NCBI GenBank assembly: GCA_938091495.1
Contig: CALLJF010000019.1
Coordinates: forward strand, 1-62,762
DNA length: 62,762 bases
DNA from: an uncultured Nitrososphaerales archaeon
GTDB lineage: Archaea; Thermoproteota; Nitrososphaeria; Nitrososphaerales; JACAEJ01
Direction: 5' to 3'
The notes below the pieces were generated by a model that was given only the letters and a program-made list of their open reading frames with translations, made no database searches and was not told where the DNA came from. Position 1 is the stretch's first letter, and each line of letters starts with the position of its first letter. Of this stretch, positions 1-9,551 are shown one piece after another. The position numbers and the translations under genes were made by a program.

Positions 1-984
1 CTTACAGTGCCTAACTGCCCCCTTGCCAATACTATAAAGAGTGATGTAGAAAGAGCCTTGATGAATGTAAAGGGAGTAAAGGCTGTTGATGTAGAATTGA
101 CTTCTATGACAAAGGATGAGCTGGATGCCCTTGCAAAGAGTATTCAGCAAAGGGGAGAGGCAAAAAAGGTAAGCGCGATGATAGAGAAGCTAGAAAAAGG
201 TCGCATAAGAAATGTGATAGCAATAGTATCTGGAAAGGGAGGGGTGGGAAAATCCTTTGTGACTGGAATGCTGGCCATAGAATTGAGAAGGCAAGGACAT
301 GAAGTTGGCATATTAGACGCTGATATAACCGGTTCGAGCATAGCGAAGATATTCGGATTAAGTGAAAGGCCTACAAAGGGACGGTCTGGAATAAACCCTA
401 CATTAACAAAGTTAGGCATAAAAGTGATGTCCATGAACCTTATACTTGATGATCCTACAACCCCAATAATTTGGAGAGGACCTCTTATCAACAGTGCCAT
501 AAGGCAGCTTTACCAAGATGTTGATTGGGGAGAGCTTCATTATCTATTGGTTGATCTTCCTCCTGGTACCAGCGATGCACCTCTAACTGTATTTCAGTCT
601 CTTCCCCTTGATGGAGTGATAGTGGTATCTTCTCCTCAAGACCTTGCTTTTATGGTTGTGAAAAAAGTCATGAACATGGCAAGGCATATGAACATCCCAA
701 TCATAGGTCTAATAGAGAACATGAGCTATATCGAATGCCCTAAATGTGGAGAGAAGATAGAGCTTTATGGACCTTCAAAAGGATATGAAAGTGCAAAAGA
801 TTTTGAGATACAATTCCTTGGAAAAGTTCCAGTAGACCCTACGATTTCTAAATTATCAGATCAAGGTAAGCTCGAGGATTATTCGAGCTTAGTATTCACA
901 GAAATTACGAGAGCTTTAAGATTGGGCATTGAAAAATTAATCAAGAAAACGAGCGCAAGGCAACCTATAGCATGGTCAAAGTAA
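1..984 (+). CDS. Mrp/NBP35-family Fe-S carrier P-loop ATPase, 5' end truncated by window edge
   Basis: Open from base 1; GKGGVGKS Walker A, DADITGSS, LPPGTSD, CPKCG; N-terminal DUF59-like segment cut off. Confidence 0.9.
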   Translation, partial: LTVPNCPLANTIKSDVERALMNVKGVKAVDVELTSMTKDELDALAKSIQQRGEAKKVSAMIEKLEKGRIRNVIAIVSGKGGVGKSFVTGMLAIELRRQGHEVGILDADITGSSIAKIFGLSERPTKGRSGINPTLTKLGIKVMSMNLILDDPTTPIIWRGPLINSAIRQLYQDVDWGELHYLLVDLPPGTSDAPLTVFQSLPLDGVIVVSSPQDLAFMVVKKVMNMARHMNIPIIGLIENMSYIECPKCGEKIELYGPSKGYESAKDFEIQFLGKVPVDPTISKLSDQGKLEDYSSLVFTEITRALRLGIEKLIKKTSARQPIAWSK

Positions 985-1044
985 TGAACTACGAATTAAG
1001 TTAAGTCCAAATTCTTTTATAATTCGAGAGTTTGTATTAGGATT

Positions 1045-1860
1045 ATGGAAGCGAGAGTAGTTCTCATCTCATACACCCCTGATCTTGAGAGGGTGTGCGC
1101 TTCAGCCATGAGGTCTTGCTACTCACAATATCCTGCATCTGAGCTTTATCTTAGAAAAGACCTCTTGGGCGATGCTGATGTGAAAAGAATGTTAGAAAAG
1201 GCTCTTCAGCTAGGGCATTATGACGTAATGGAGCATGGATCTTTGACCTATAGCCTGAATAACGTTTCAAGAGTTCTCACTCATCAACTCGTAAGACATA
1301 GACTTGCATCTTTCTCTCAGCAAAGCCAAAGATACGTAAGAATAGGAAAAAACGAATGGTATGTAAAGCCCCCTTCTTTGAAGGATGAAAAGGTTCAGGT
1401 TGAGGTTAATAACGCTAAGATCGAGCTTGGCTATGATGATTTCATGGCTGTTAGTGGGCAGATTTATGAAGCGTATTCAGAAAAAGGTTTTCACAAAGAG
1501 GATGCTAGGTTCATAGTGCCATCTGCAAGTAAAACCAATATTACCATTACAGCAAATCCAAGGGAGTTTAGGCACATCTTCAGCCAAAGATGCGATAGTG
1601 CAGCGCAATGGGAGATTAGAGATGTATGCTGGGCAATGCTTGCATCGGCTAAACTTATAGCCCCAAATATATTCAAAACTTTCGACTTCCCTGCAAGCAA
1701 AGATCGACAAGCATTAGAAAGATTAGCCAAGATAGATGAATTGTTATCAGATTATAGATCATCTTTTGAGAAAACAGAAAGAGGAACTCTATTTGAGATC
1801 GATTTGAGCAAGCTCGACCTATCTCATAAGGTTCTTTCGTTCATTTTAAAAGGTTCATAA
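1045..1860 (+). CDS. thyX: FAD-dependent thymidylate synthase ThyX
   Basis: RHRLASFSQQSQRY signature (RHRxxSxxxxSxR). Confidence 0.93.
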   Translation: MEARVVLISYTPDLERVCASAMRSCYSQYPASELYLRKDLLGDADVKRMLEKALQLGHYDVMEHGSLTYSLNNVSRVLTHQLVRHRLASFSQQSQRYVRIGKNEWYVKPPSLKDEKVQVEVNNAKIELGYDDFMAVSGQIYEAYSEKGFHKEDARFIVPSASKTNITITANPREFRHIFSQRCDSAAQWEIRDVCWAMLASAKLIAPNIFKTFDFPASKDRQALERLAKIDELLSDYRSSFEKTERGTLFEIDLSKLDLSHKVLSFILKGS

Positions 1861-1879
1861 ATCAAAATCGTGATAGAAT

Positions 1880-2410
1880 TTGAAGAAATCTCATGTTTTT
1901 GACCCTAAGAACATAGATATTCTAGAAATGGAAGGGAGAAATATCTGGCAAGATCCCGAAGAAATTCTTAAAGCAGTAGAAATCAAGCCTTACTTCGTTG
2001 CTGCTTTTTCACTTTACCATTGTCTCAGAAGGTCAAGAGAATCTATGCTATAGATATTCAAAGAGAAACGCTTGAATTTCTAAAAAATTCAAAAGCTGAA
2101 GATAAAAAACATTGAACCTTTACTTTCAAAGGAAGATGGGATTCCCCTTGAAAAGCATCGACCTTTTGATCACCATCAACACCCTTCATGAATTTGACAA
2201 AAAGGATAAAACTATCGAGGAGATGAGAAGAGTGCTAAAAAGATTTGGGAAAGCTTTGATAGTTGACTTTAAGAAAGAGGATACTGGTTTTTGGCCTCCA
2301 GTTGCCATTAGAGTTTCTAAAGAAGAAGCATAAGTCTTTTCGAGAAGAAAGGCTTCACCTTTTTGAACTCAAAAGACCTCATGTACCATTGCCTTCTAGT
2401 TTTTTCTAAG
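1880..2410 (+). pseudogene. Decayed class I SAM-dependent methyltransferase
   Basis: Methyltransferase-like peptides in shifting frames: HVFDPKNIDILEMEGRNIWQDPEEILKA..., SIDLLITINTLHEFDKKDKTIEEMRRVLKRFGKALIVDFKKE, SLFEKKGFTFLNSKDLMYHCLLVF. Confidence 0.7.
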
Positions 2411-2447
2411 TAAAAGGTTAAACGCAACATACTTTCGATTTTTATGC

Positions 2448-3857
2448 ATGGAAAAAAAGAGGGTAGAGAAGGATTATCTTGGCGAAAAAGAGATACCTGA
2501 GGATGCTTACTATGGAATTCAGACTTTAAGGGCAATAGAGAATTTTCCTATAAGCCGAATAAAAGCTCACCCAGAGTTCATAAGAGCGACAGCCATTGTA
2601 AAGAAAGCTTGTGCTGAAGCAAATATGATGACAGGAGATTTAGACGCTAGAATTGCAAAAGCCATTATTAATGCTGCTGATGAGATAATAAATGGTAAAC
2701 TTCATGATCAGTTCTTGGTGGATGTATTTCAGGCAGGAGCAGGAACATCCCATAATATGAACGCTAACGAAGTCATAGCCAATAGAGCCATAGAGATACT
2801 AGGTGGTAAAAAAGGAGATTACAAAATAGTTCATCCTAACGATCATGTGAACATGGCCCAATCTACGAATGATGTATTTCCCACTGTAATGCGCATTTCT
2901 TGCCTTCCTTTGATTCAAAGATTGATCATTGAGCTAAAGAATCTTAAGGAGGCTTTTGAGAAGAAAGCCAAAGAGTTTGACAAAATTATCAAGCCTGGAA
3001 GGACTCATCTGAAGGATGCTGCGCCTATTCGATTAGGTCAAGTTTTCAATGCATACGCTTCAATAATTTCTGAAAATATCGAGAGAATTGAGAGAGCATC
3101 TATAGCTTTAGAAGATTTGAATATAGGAGCAACGGCAGTGGGTACAGGCTTGAATGCAGACCCTGAATATGTCAAAATTGTTGTGGAGAAATTAAAAGCT
3201 TACACTGGTTTTAAACTTCGTAGTGCTAAGAATTTGATAGCTGTAACTCAATCCATGGGCGATTTTGTAGAATTGTCAAACGCTCTTAAAACTTTGGCAA
3301 TAGATATGATCAAAATTGCCAATGATATTAGGCTGATGAGCTCTGGTCCCGTTACTGGATTAAATGAAATAAACCTACCTTCAGTCCAGCCAGGATCGTC
3401 GATAATGCCAGGTAAAGTAAATCCTGTAATTGCAGAAGCGATGAACATGGTAGCCTTTCAAGTAATAGGAAACGATTTGACTGTAACTCTTGCTTCACAG
3501 GCAGGGCAACTAGAGCTTAATGTAATGATGCCTGTAATCGCTTTTAACTTGATACAGTCATTGGATATATTAAAGAATTCTATTCATGTATTTACTGAGA
3601 GACTAGTATTAGGGATTACTGCCAATGAAAAGAGATGTAGAGAAATGGTAGAGCGTAGCCCTGGTTTAGCTTTAGCGTTAAACCCATACATCGGATTTGA
3701 AGCTACTGCAAAGGTAGTTCAAGAAGCCATAGCCACTGGTAAGACTATAAAAGAAGTTATATTGGAGAAAAAACTGATTCCTAAAGATATGGTTGATAAA
3801 ATTCTTGATCCTTATGCTCTGACTGAGCCAGGCAAGAGAAAGGTAAAACAAAGTTAA
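2448..3857 (+). CDS. aspA: Aspartate ammonia-lyase (aspartase/fumarase superfamily)
   Basis: GSSIMPGKVNPVIAEAMNMV signature; YYGIQTLRAIENFPIS N-terminus. Confidence 0.9.
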   Translation: MEKKRVEKDYLGEKEIPEDAYYGIQTLRAIENFPISRIKAHPEFIRATAIVKKACAEANMMTGDLDARIAKAIINAADEIINGKLHDQFLVDVFQAGAGTSHNMNANEVIANRAIEILGGKKGDYKIVHPNDHVNMAQSTNDVFPTVMRISCLPLIQRLIIELKNLKEAFEKKAKEFDKIIKPGRTHLKDAAPIRLGQVFNAYASIISENIERIERASIALEDLNIGATAVGTGLNADPEYVKIVVEKLKAYTGFKLRSAKNLIAVTQSMGDFVELSNALKTLAIDMIKIANDIRLMSSGPVTGLNEINLPSVQPGSSIMPGKVNPVIAEAMNMVAFQVIGNDLTVTLASQAGQLELNVMMPVIAFNLIQSLDILKNSIHVFTERLVLGITANEKRCREMVERSPGLALALNPYIGFEATAKVVQEAIATGKTIKEVILEKKLIPKDMVDKILDPYALTEPGKRKVKQS

Positions 3858-3988
3858 GATGCTTCTTTTCTTAGCTTCATCTCAGGAATAGGGGCTGATT
3901 TTCTATATGGTCCTCTCTTCCTCTTTCTAGCCTTCCTCTTTTCTTCTGCTTTCTTTACTAATTCTCCTTCTAAGCCCTCTTTATTCAT
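3854..3988 (-). CDS. Small very basic protein, 44 aa (tentative)
   Basis: ATG ORF MNKEGLEGELVKKAEEKRKARKRKRGPYRKSAPIPEMKLRKEAS, below the ORF-track length cutoff. Confidence 0.45.
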   Translation of the reverse strand: MNKEGLEGELVKKAEEKRKARKRKRGPYRKSAPIPEMKLRKEAS

Positions 3989-4137
3989 CTTTCTCAATAA
4001 TAATTTCTTGAGAAATCATTTAAATTTTTGGAGAGTAGTTAAATTTTAGATTAGGTGTTATGGGAAGATATATAAATGATAAGAGATGAGATTATTAATA
4101 GAGAAAGATAGCGTAAACATTACTTAGGTCGATTTTT

Positions 4138-5328
4138 ATGGAAATAGTTGAGAGAGTCGGTAAAGTTGAGGATATTATGTCTAGGACCTTTAACGTCGTC
4201 AAAGAAGATGAATTCCTCTCAAAGGTCATAGGCATGTTCAAAGGAGGTAAGGCTAAACCTACTGAAGCACTCATAGTTGTGGACTCTAAAGGCAGCTATA
4301 AAGGCGTACTTACTGAACGTATGATAATCAGGTCGAGGCTTGATCCCAAAAAGACGAAGGTCAAGGCAGTATATAGACCTGCGCCTAAACTGAATCCAAA
4401 AGATGATGCTATTGAAGCTGTTATATTGATGGTTGAGAATGATATTAAACACATTCCAGTGATTGAAGAGGATAATATTGTCGGTTTAGTTGTAGATGTA
4501 GATGTTTTGGAGAAGGCTGTCAAGGGAGATTTCGGCTTAAAACTAGTAAAGGATATAATGACTAAAGAGCCTAAAGTCATTGAAGAGAGAGCTTCCATAG
4601 CCAGTGCCATGGCTTTAATGAGAGAAGAAGGCATATCTAGACTTCCTGTAGTTAGGGGCGATAAGTTAGTGGGAATTATCAGCATACATGATATTGTAGA
4701 ACAGGTTGTTCTACCAAGAGATAAGATTAGGTTTGGAGACTTTGCTGGAGATAAACCTAAACCCTTAAGCAATCCTGTCAAGGGCGTCATGACAAAGCCT
4801 GTAATAACCATCTCACCAAATACCACACTTAGGGATGCGGTTCGACTTATGCTCGAGCATAATATAGCTTCGTTAATCATTTTGGATAAGGGTAAGATAG
4901 CAGGCATCGTAACTAAAACCGACATACTGAGTGCGATAGCTCAAGAAAAAAGAATAGCCAAGAATAGACTTTTAGTCCAATTCTCTTTTAACCGCATGAG
5001 CATCGACAGTACAGAGCATGAGCGCATGTTGGCTGATATGGAGTCCTTTGCTAGAAAGTATTCAGACCATCTAGGCGAAGGTGTAATCACAGTCTACTTT
5101 AAGCAGCATAGAGAGAAGTGGAGGAACGTGCCATTTATTCATTGTCGAATTATGATCAAGAGCAAAGGAGGACAGTACGTAGGCATAAGCAATGGCTGGG
5201 GCTTCTCACATGCCCTTCAAAATGCCTTGGATCATGCTGAAAGACAGATACTAAAAGGTAAGGAGATGAAAAGAGAACACAGGTTTGCGGAGGAGTTCAT
5301 TAACAAAATGTTAGAACTCTGGCATTAA
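4138..5328 (+). CDS. Protein with four CBS repeats and a C-terminal ~120-aa extra domain
   Basis: Repeated CBS motifs (VKDIMTKEPKVIEE...ISRLPVVRGDKLVGIIS; VKGVMTKPVITISP...GIVTKTDIL). Confidence 0.85.
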   Translation: MEIVERVGKVEDIMSRTFNVVKEDEFLSKVIGMFKGGKAKPTEALIVVDSKGSYKGVLTERMIIRSRLDPKKTKVKAVYRPAPKLNPKDDAIEAVILMVENDIKHIPVIEEDNIVGLVVDVDVLEKAVKGDFGLKLVKDIMTKEPKVIEERASIASAMALMREEGISRLPVVRGDKLVGIISIHDIVEQVVLPRDKIRFGDFAGDKPKPLSNPVKGVMTKPVITISPNTTLRDAVRLMLEHNIASLIILDKGKIAGIVTKTDILSAIAQEKRIAKNRLLVQFSFNRMSIDSTEHERMLADMESFARKYSDHLGEGVITVYFKQHREKWRNVPFIHCRIMIKSKGGQYVGISNGWGFSHALQNALDHAERQILKGKEMKREHRFAEEFINKMLELWH

Positions 5329-5657
5329 TCGGGTTTTATTAAAATGTCTTCTCCTTGAACTTTGACTTCATAAATTGGTACAGGTTTTAATGGTATCTCT
5401 CTCCCCCAGAAGCCTTCTCCGGTTTTCAAGTCAAAACGAGCGAAATGGCAAGGACAAATGACTTTACCTTCCTCAATGATACCTTTGGACAATAAACATT
5501 TCATATGAGTGCAACGATTACCTATAGCGTAGAAACTTCCATCTAGTTTTGCTATCATAATTTCTTTGTCATTGATCTTAACATCAATCATCCTTCCTTC
5601 AGATATGTCTTTAACTGAGGCAACTTTAACGAATTCTCTCAAAGATTCACCTCGCAC
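5325..5657 (-). CDS. Rieske-type [2Fe-2S] ferredoxin
   Basis: CTHMKCLL and CPCHFARFDL motifs. Confidence 0.88.
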   Translation of the reverse strand: MRGESLREFVKVASVKDISEGRMIDVKINDKEIMIAKLDGSFYAIGNRCTHMKCLLSKGIIEEGKVICPCHFARFDLKTGEGFWGREIPLKPVPIYEVKVQGEDILIKPD

Positions 5658-5776
5658 CGAGATTTTTATGAGTTTATTATAAAAATCTTGCGCGCCAGTA
5701 AATATACTTAGATTTTGACCTATTAATTAAATTTACTAATACTAGTAGTTAGGTAATCATATACTTAGAGGTACGA

Positions 5777-6820
5777 TTGATGAGCATAGGCGTTGCCATT
5801 TTATCCGGCGGGGAGAGTAGACGCTTTCAGAAGCCTGACTATAAGAGAAGAGACAAGGCTTTGGAGATTGTAAATGGAAAGAGGATGATAGAATGGGTCA
5901 TAGATTCAGCCTATAAAGTCTCGAATAAAGTCACTATAATAGTAAGAGATGAGAAGCAGGTAAAGTTATACTCAGATATCTTCTCCAAAAATTATTCTAA
6001 GATTGGCGTAATAGCAGACTTGAAAGGTTTTGGGCACAGCCCCCTTGTAGGCCTTGCAACTAGCGCAAAAGCAATAGAAGATGATTTTATTTTGATCTTG
6101 CCTTGTGATGCACCGTATGTAAAAGAAGATGTTCTCAAATTGTTAATAAATAAAGTAAATAGTTATGATGTTATCTCACCTTTATGGCCAGATGGTAAGG
6201 TTGAACCACTTTTTTCCATTTACAGAAGAGAACATGTATTATTATGTTATGAAGTCCTTCTAAGCCTTAAGAGATGGAGGCCTGATGATTTGATAAGAGC
6301 CAGCAGAAAATCGTATTTTATCAGCGTAGAGAATATGAGAGAAATTGATAAAGAATTGAACTCTTTTTTCAACATAAACTACCCTGAGGATATTAGCATT
6401 AAAAAGAGAGTCAAAATAAATAATGGAATAAAAGAGGATAAGATAATTCATCCTAATAGAGTTTCTATAGAAATAATAGAAGGGGTTGTAAAAACTATAT
6501 TGAGTAAGGATTTAAACCCTAATCTCATAGACGAATTAAAAAACTCTCATTTTTGGAAATCTATCATGGCTTTATCACTTTGTGAAAATTTTGGGAAAAA
6601 GTATCTGGAATTAGCTGGAAGGAGTTTTGAGGATGAAGCCAATTACTATATGAGAAAAGAGTTAAAAATGCTTGCCCTTCATGCATTATTAGATGCTTTA
6701 TCTTGCTGGAAAGAATTGAACCATAGTGAAAATGTAAATAGACTATCAAAAAAGGCTTTGAGTTTAAGGAAGCAAGTTAGCATAGACTTTAAAGGAAAAT
6801 ACCTTAAATTTCATATATGA
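5777..6820 (+). CDS. MobA-like nucleotidyltransferase with C-terminal helical extension
   Basis: N-terminal ILSGGESRRF...DKALEIVNGKRMIEWVI and LPCDAPYV; C-terminal ~150 aa alpha-helical. Confidence 0.75.
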   Translation: MMSIGVAILSGGESRRFQKPDYKRRDKALEIVNGKRMIEWVIDSAYKVSNKVTIIVRDEKQVKLYSDIFSKNYSKIGVIADLKGFGHSPLVGLATSAKAIEDDFILILPCDAPYVKEDVLKLLINKVNSYDVISPLWPDGKVEPLFSIYRREHVLLCYEVLLSLKRWRPDDLIRASRKSYFISVENMREIDKELNSFFNINYPEDISIKKRVKINNGIKEDKIIHPNRVSIEIIEGVVKTILSKDLNPNLIDELKNSHFWKSIMALSLCENFGKKYLELAGRSFEDEANYYMRKELKMLALHALLDALSCWKELNHSENVNRLSKKALSLRKQVSIDFKGKYLKFHI

Positions 6821-6826
6821 TAAAAA

Positions 6827-8638
6827 TCATTCTCTCTTTGATAGATAATAGTACGATTCTCTCCCCTTCTGATCTCTATCTAACTTGCTACCAGGCTTAT
6901 TGACTCTAGGCCTTCCAGTGTCCACATCACGCCTATAGGTTATTCCCAAATCTTTAAGAAATGTGTTCATGCCTTCCTCTTTTTCCATAGGGGATGTGGC
7001 TTCACCTTTAACTCCCTGCTCACCGGTGAATATCATGAGAGAATCAGAAACAATGTCTATGAGCTGAACGTCATGATCCACTATTATTGCAGATTTACCT
7101 CGAGATTTTACGAACCTTTGAACTACTTTTGCAAAGGCTATTCTATCCTCTACGTCCATGAAGGCTGACGGCTCATCCAAAGCATAAACATCGGCTTCTC
7201 TCAGTAAGCACGCTGTTACGGCTACCTTCTGTAACTCTCCTCCGCTTAAATCCTTTAAGGGCTTATCGTATAGTTTACGAACCCTTAAGGGATTGATTAT
7301 CAACGATTGGATCAAACCTGATTCCAAATTGCCTCCTGATGCTCTATCTAAAAGAGTCTTGACATCTTCATCAGACTCAGCGTTAAGATACTGAGGTTTG
7401 TAGGATATTCTAGCTTTACATTTAACCTCTCCTTTATCAGTTTTTTCCTCTCCCGCGATTATCTTCATGAAGGTCGTCTTTCCTAATGCATTTCCTCCTA
7501 AGATTCCGATAATTTCTCCTTCCTTTAAAGACCCTGTTGAAACTTTTAATTTAAAATTTGGATAGGATTTCAAAAGGTCCATATATTCTATTATGTTTGG
7601 TGTTTGCAAAGAATCACCCATAGGAGCGTATACATCGAATGTTATTGGATTGTCTCTGAACCTTACGTTTTCAGCTGGCAAATATCCATCGAGTAGAGTA
7701 TTAATTCCAACTCTTGCTGACATTACGCCAGATACTATGCCATAAGCTCCAGGATCTCCATACAAAATGTGCACATAATCGCTCAAATAATCTAAAACTG
7801 TCAAATCATGCTCAACAAGTAAAACAGATTTCCCTTCCTTAGCCAAGCCAGATATTACTTTAGCAACGCTCAATCTTTGGTATATATCATTATATGATGA
7901 CGGTTCATCAAAGAAGTATATGTCAGCATTCTTTAAGGCGCATATAGCTACTGCCAACCTTTGAAGCTCTCCACCGCTCAGTTCTTTAGTAAGCTTGCGT
8001 AAAGATTCCTTAAGGTTTAGATTTTCAATTAATTCATCCATGGTTCCTTTTTCATCGAACTTTTTCAATAACGATAGAGAATCATTCTTCCAAACTTTGG
8101 CTAAATCGTAAACTGTTTGAGGTTTGAAAGAGACCACTAACTCCTTACTACAAATCTTCTCGAAATGATCCTTAAGCTCTGTCCCTTGGAAATGGTCTAT
8201 AATTAAATCCCAATCGGGAGAGTTTTCTATCATGCCCATATTTGGTTTAATTTTACCAGAGAGGATGTTTAATGCAGTAGTCTTCCCAGCGCCATTTTTT
8301 CCCACTAAGCCCACTATAGCCCCTTTTCTCGGTATAGGCAACCTGTAGAGCCTAAATCCGTTAAAACCGTATTGATGAATCTTATCTTCCTTTAACTCCT
8401 CAGCTAAGTTGATTATCATAATTGAATCAAAGGGACATTTCTTAGTACAAATACCACAGCCTGTGCATAATTCTTCGCTTATTACAGGTTTTCCATCATC
8501 GCCAAATATTATGGTCTTGTCTCCCATTTTCACGCCTGGACAGAGCCTATAGCACTCTAACCCACACTTTTTAGGCTGGCATCTTTCCCTATCCAGTACT
8601 GCTATGCGATGGACCAAATAAACCCCCTTAGCATACAA
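6827..8638 (-). CDS. Ribosome recycling ATPase ABCE1/Rli1
   Basis: N-terminal ferredoxin-like Cys clusters; two ABC cassettes (GKNGAGKTTALN, GGNALGKTTFMK; two LSGGELQ). Confidence 0.95.
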   Translation of the reverse strand: MYAKGVYLVHRIAVLDRERCQPKKCGLECYRLCPGVKMGDKTIIFGDDGKPVISEELCTGCGICTKKCPFDSIMIINLAEELKEDKIHQYGFNGFRLYRLPIPRKGAIVGLVGKNGAGKTTALNILSGKIKPNMGMIENSPDWDLIIDHFQGTELKDHFEKICSKELVVSFKPQTVYDLAKVWKNDSLSLLKKFDEKGTMDELIENLNLKESLRKLTKELSGGELQRLAVAICALKNADIYFFDEPSSYNDIYQRLSVAKVISGLAKEGKSVLLVEHDLTVLDYLSDYVHILYGDPGAYGIVSGVMSARVGINTLLDGYLPAENVRFRDNPITFDVYAPMGDSLQTPNIIEYMDLLKSYPNFKLKVSTGSLKEGEIIGILGGNALGKTTFMKIIAGEEKTDKGEVKCKARISYKPQYLNAESDEDVKTLLDRASGGNLESGLIQSLIINPLRVRKLYDKPLKDLSGGELQKVAVTACLLREADVYALDEPSAFMDVEDRIAFAKVVQRFVKSRGKSAIIVDHDVQLIDIVSDSLMIFTGEQGVKGEATSPMEKEEGMNTFLKDLGITYRRDVDTGRPRVNKPGSKLDRDQKGRESYYYLSKRE

Positions 8639-8724
8639 AAACCATCTTAAGGTCTTTTAAACCAGATTTCATTTGCTTGAAGCTTAACTATTTATTATTA
8701 GCCATAAATAAATACTTTATAAAG

Positions 8725-9546
8725 CTAGGGGAATGCTGCTTTGTAGCGAACACCTCTCTTTAAGCATAAATCTTCTAATTTAACTTTTAATCTATGCCAA
8801 TAATCCGAGTCTCTTGTAACAAGTGATGGTAAACGATCCTTAAGCCCAGGCCTCTCCTTTTCCAAAAATGAAGCCATAGAGTCTAATACCCAAGGTCTCA
8901 GGTTAAGTTTATCGTAGATTATCTCGCTCTTTGTCTTCTCAGCCAAATCGATTATCTGCAAAAAGCTGTCCTCATCATCATTTATTTCTGGTATTATGGG
9001 GCCTAAAAATATCCATGTATTTATTCCTCTATCAGAAAATTCCTCTATAACTTGAACAAGGGAACTGGGTGATGGAGCTCTTGGCTGTAATTTCCTAGCG
9101 AGATCTTCTTTAAGAGTGGTTATAGTAAAGCCAACATCAAACCCTTCTGACCTGATCAAGTCTTTATCTCTTAAGACTAAAGGAGATTTCGTCTGTATGG
9201 AAATTGGAAATTTTTGGGTTGATAATAATTCAATGCATTTCCTCGTCAGTTGTAACTTTCCTTCTAATGGTTGATAAGGGTCGGTGACTGTGCTTATGCC
9301 AACTATACCCTTTGGAAGCTTCTTCAATTGATTATCTAGAATTTCAACCACGTTTATCTTTGCTTTTACGAATTTTCCCCAGTTTTTTGCTATTTCATTA
9401 TCACGGAAGACAGATGGACTATAGCAGTAAATACAACCATGTTCGCAGCCAAAGTAAGGGTTCAACGAGTAATCTAAGCCAGGCAAATTACTGCGTGAGA
9501 TAGCATTCTTGCAAACAATATTAGAATAACTGACCAAAGGCACCAT
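8725..9546 (-). CDS. Radical SAM protein, SPL/Rv2578c-like
   Basis: NPYFGCEHGCIYCYSPS (CxxxCxxC). Confidence 0.85.
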   Translation of the reverse strand: MVPLVSYSNIVCKNAISRSNLPGLDYSLNPYFGCEHGCIYCYSPSVFRDNEIAKNWGKFVKAKINVVEILDNQLKKLPKGIVGISTVTDPYQPLEGKLQLTRKCIELLSTQKFPISIQTKSPLVLRDKDLIRSEGFDVGFTITTLKEDLARKLQPRAPSPSSLVQVIEEFSDRGINTWIFLGPIIPEINDDEDSFLQIIDLAEKTKSEIIYDKLNLRPWVLDSMASFLEKERPGLKDRLPSLVTRDSDYWHRLKVKLEDLCLKRGVRYKAAFP

Positions 9547-9551
9547 TCCAA

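Noticed and set aside
144-500. Antisense ORFs overlapping long conserved genes (here and throughout, e.g. 13597-13899, 19870-20337, 37526-37993)
   Set aside because: They lie opposite clearly conserved coding sequence and have no recognisable motifs; typical shadow ORFs.
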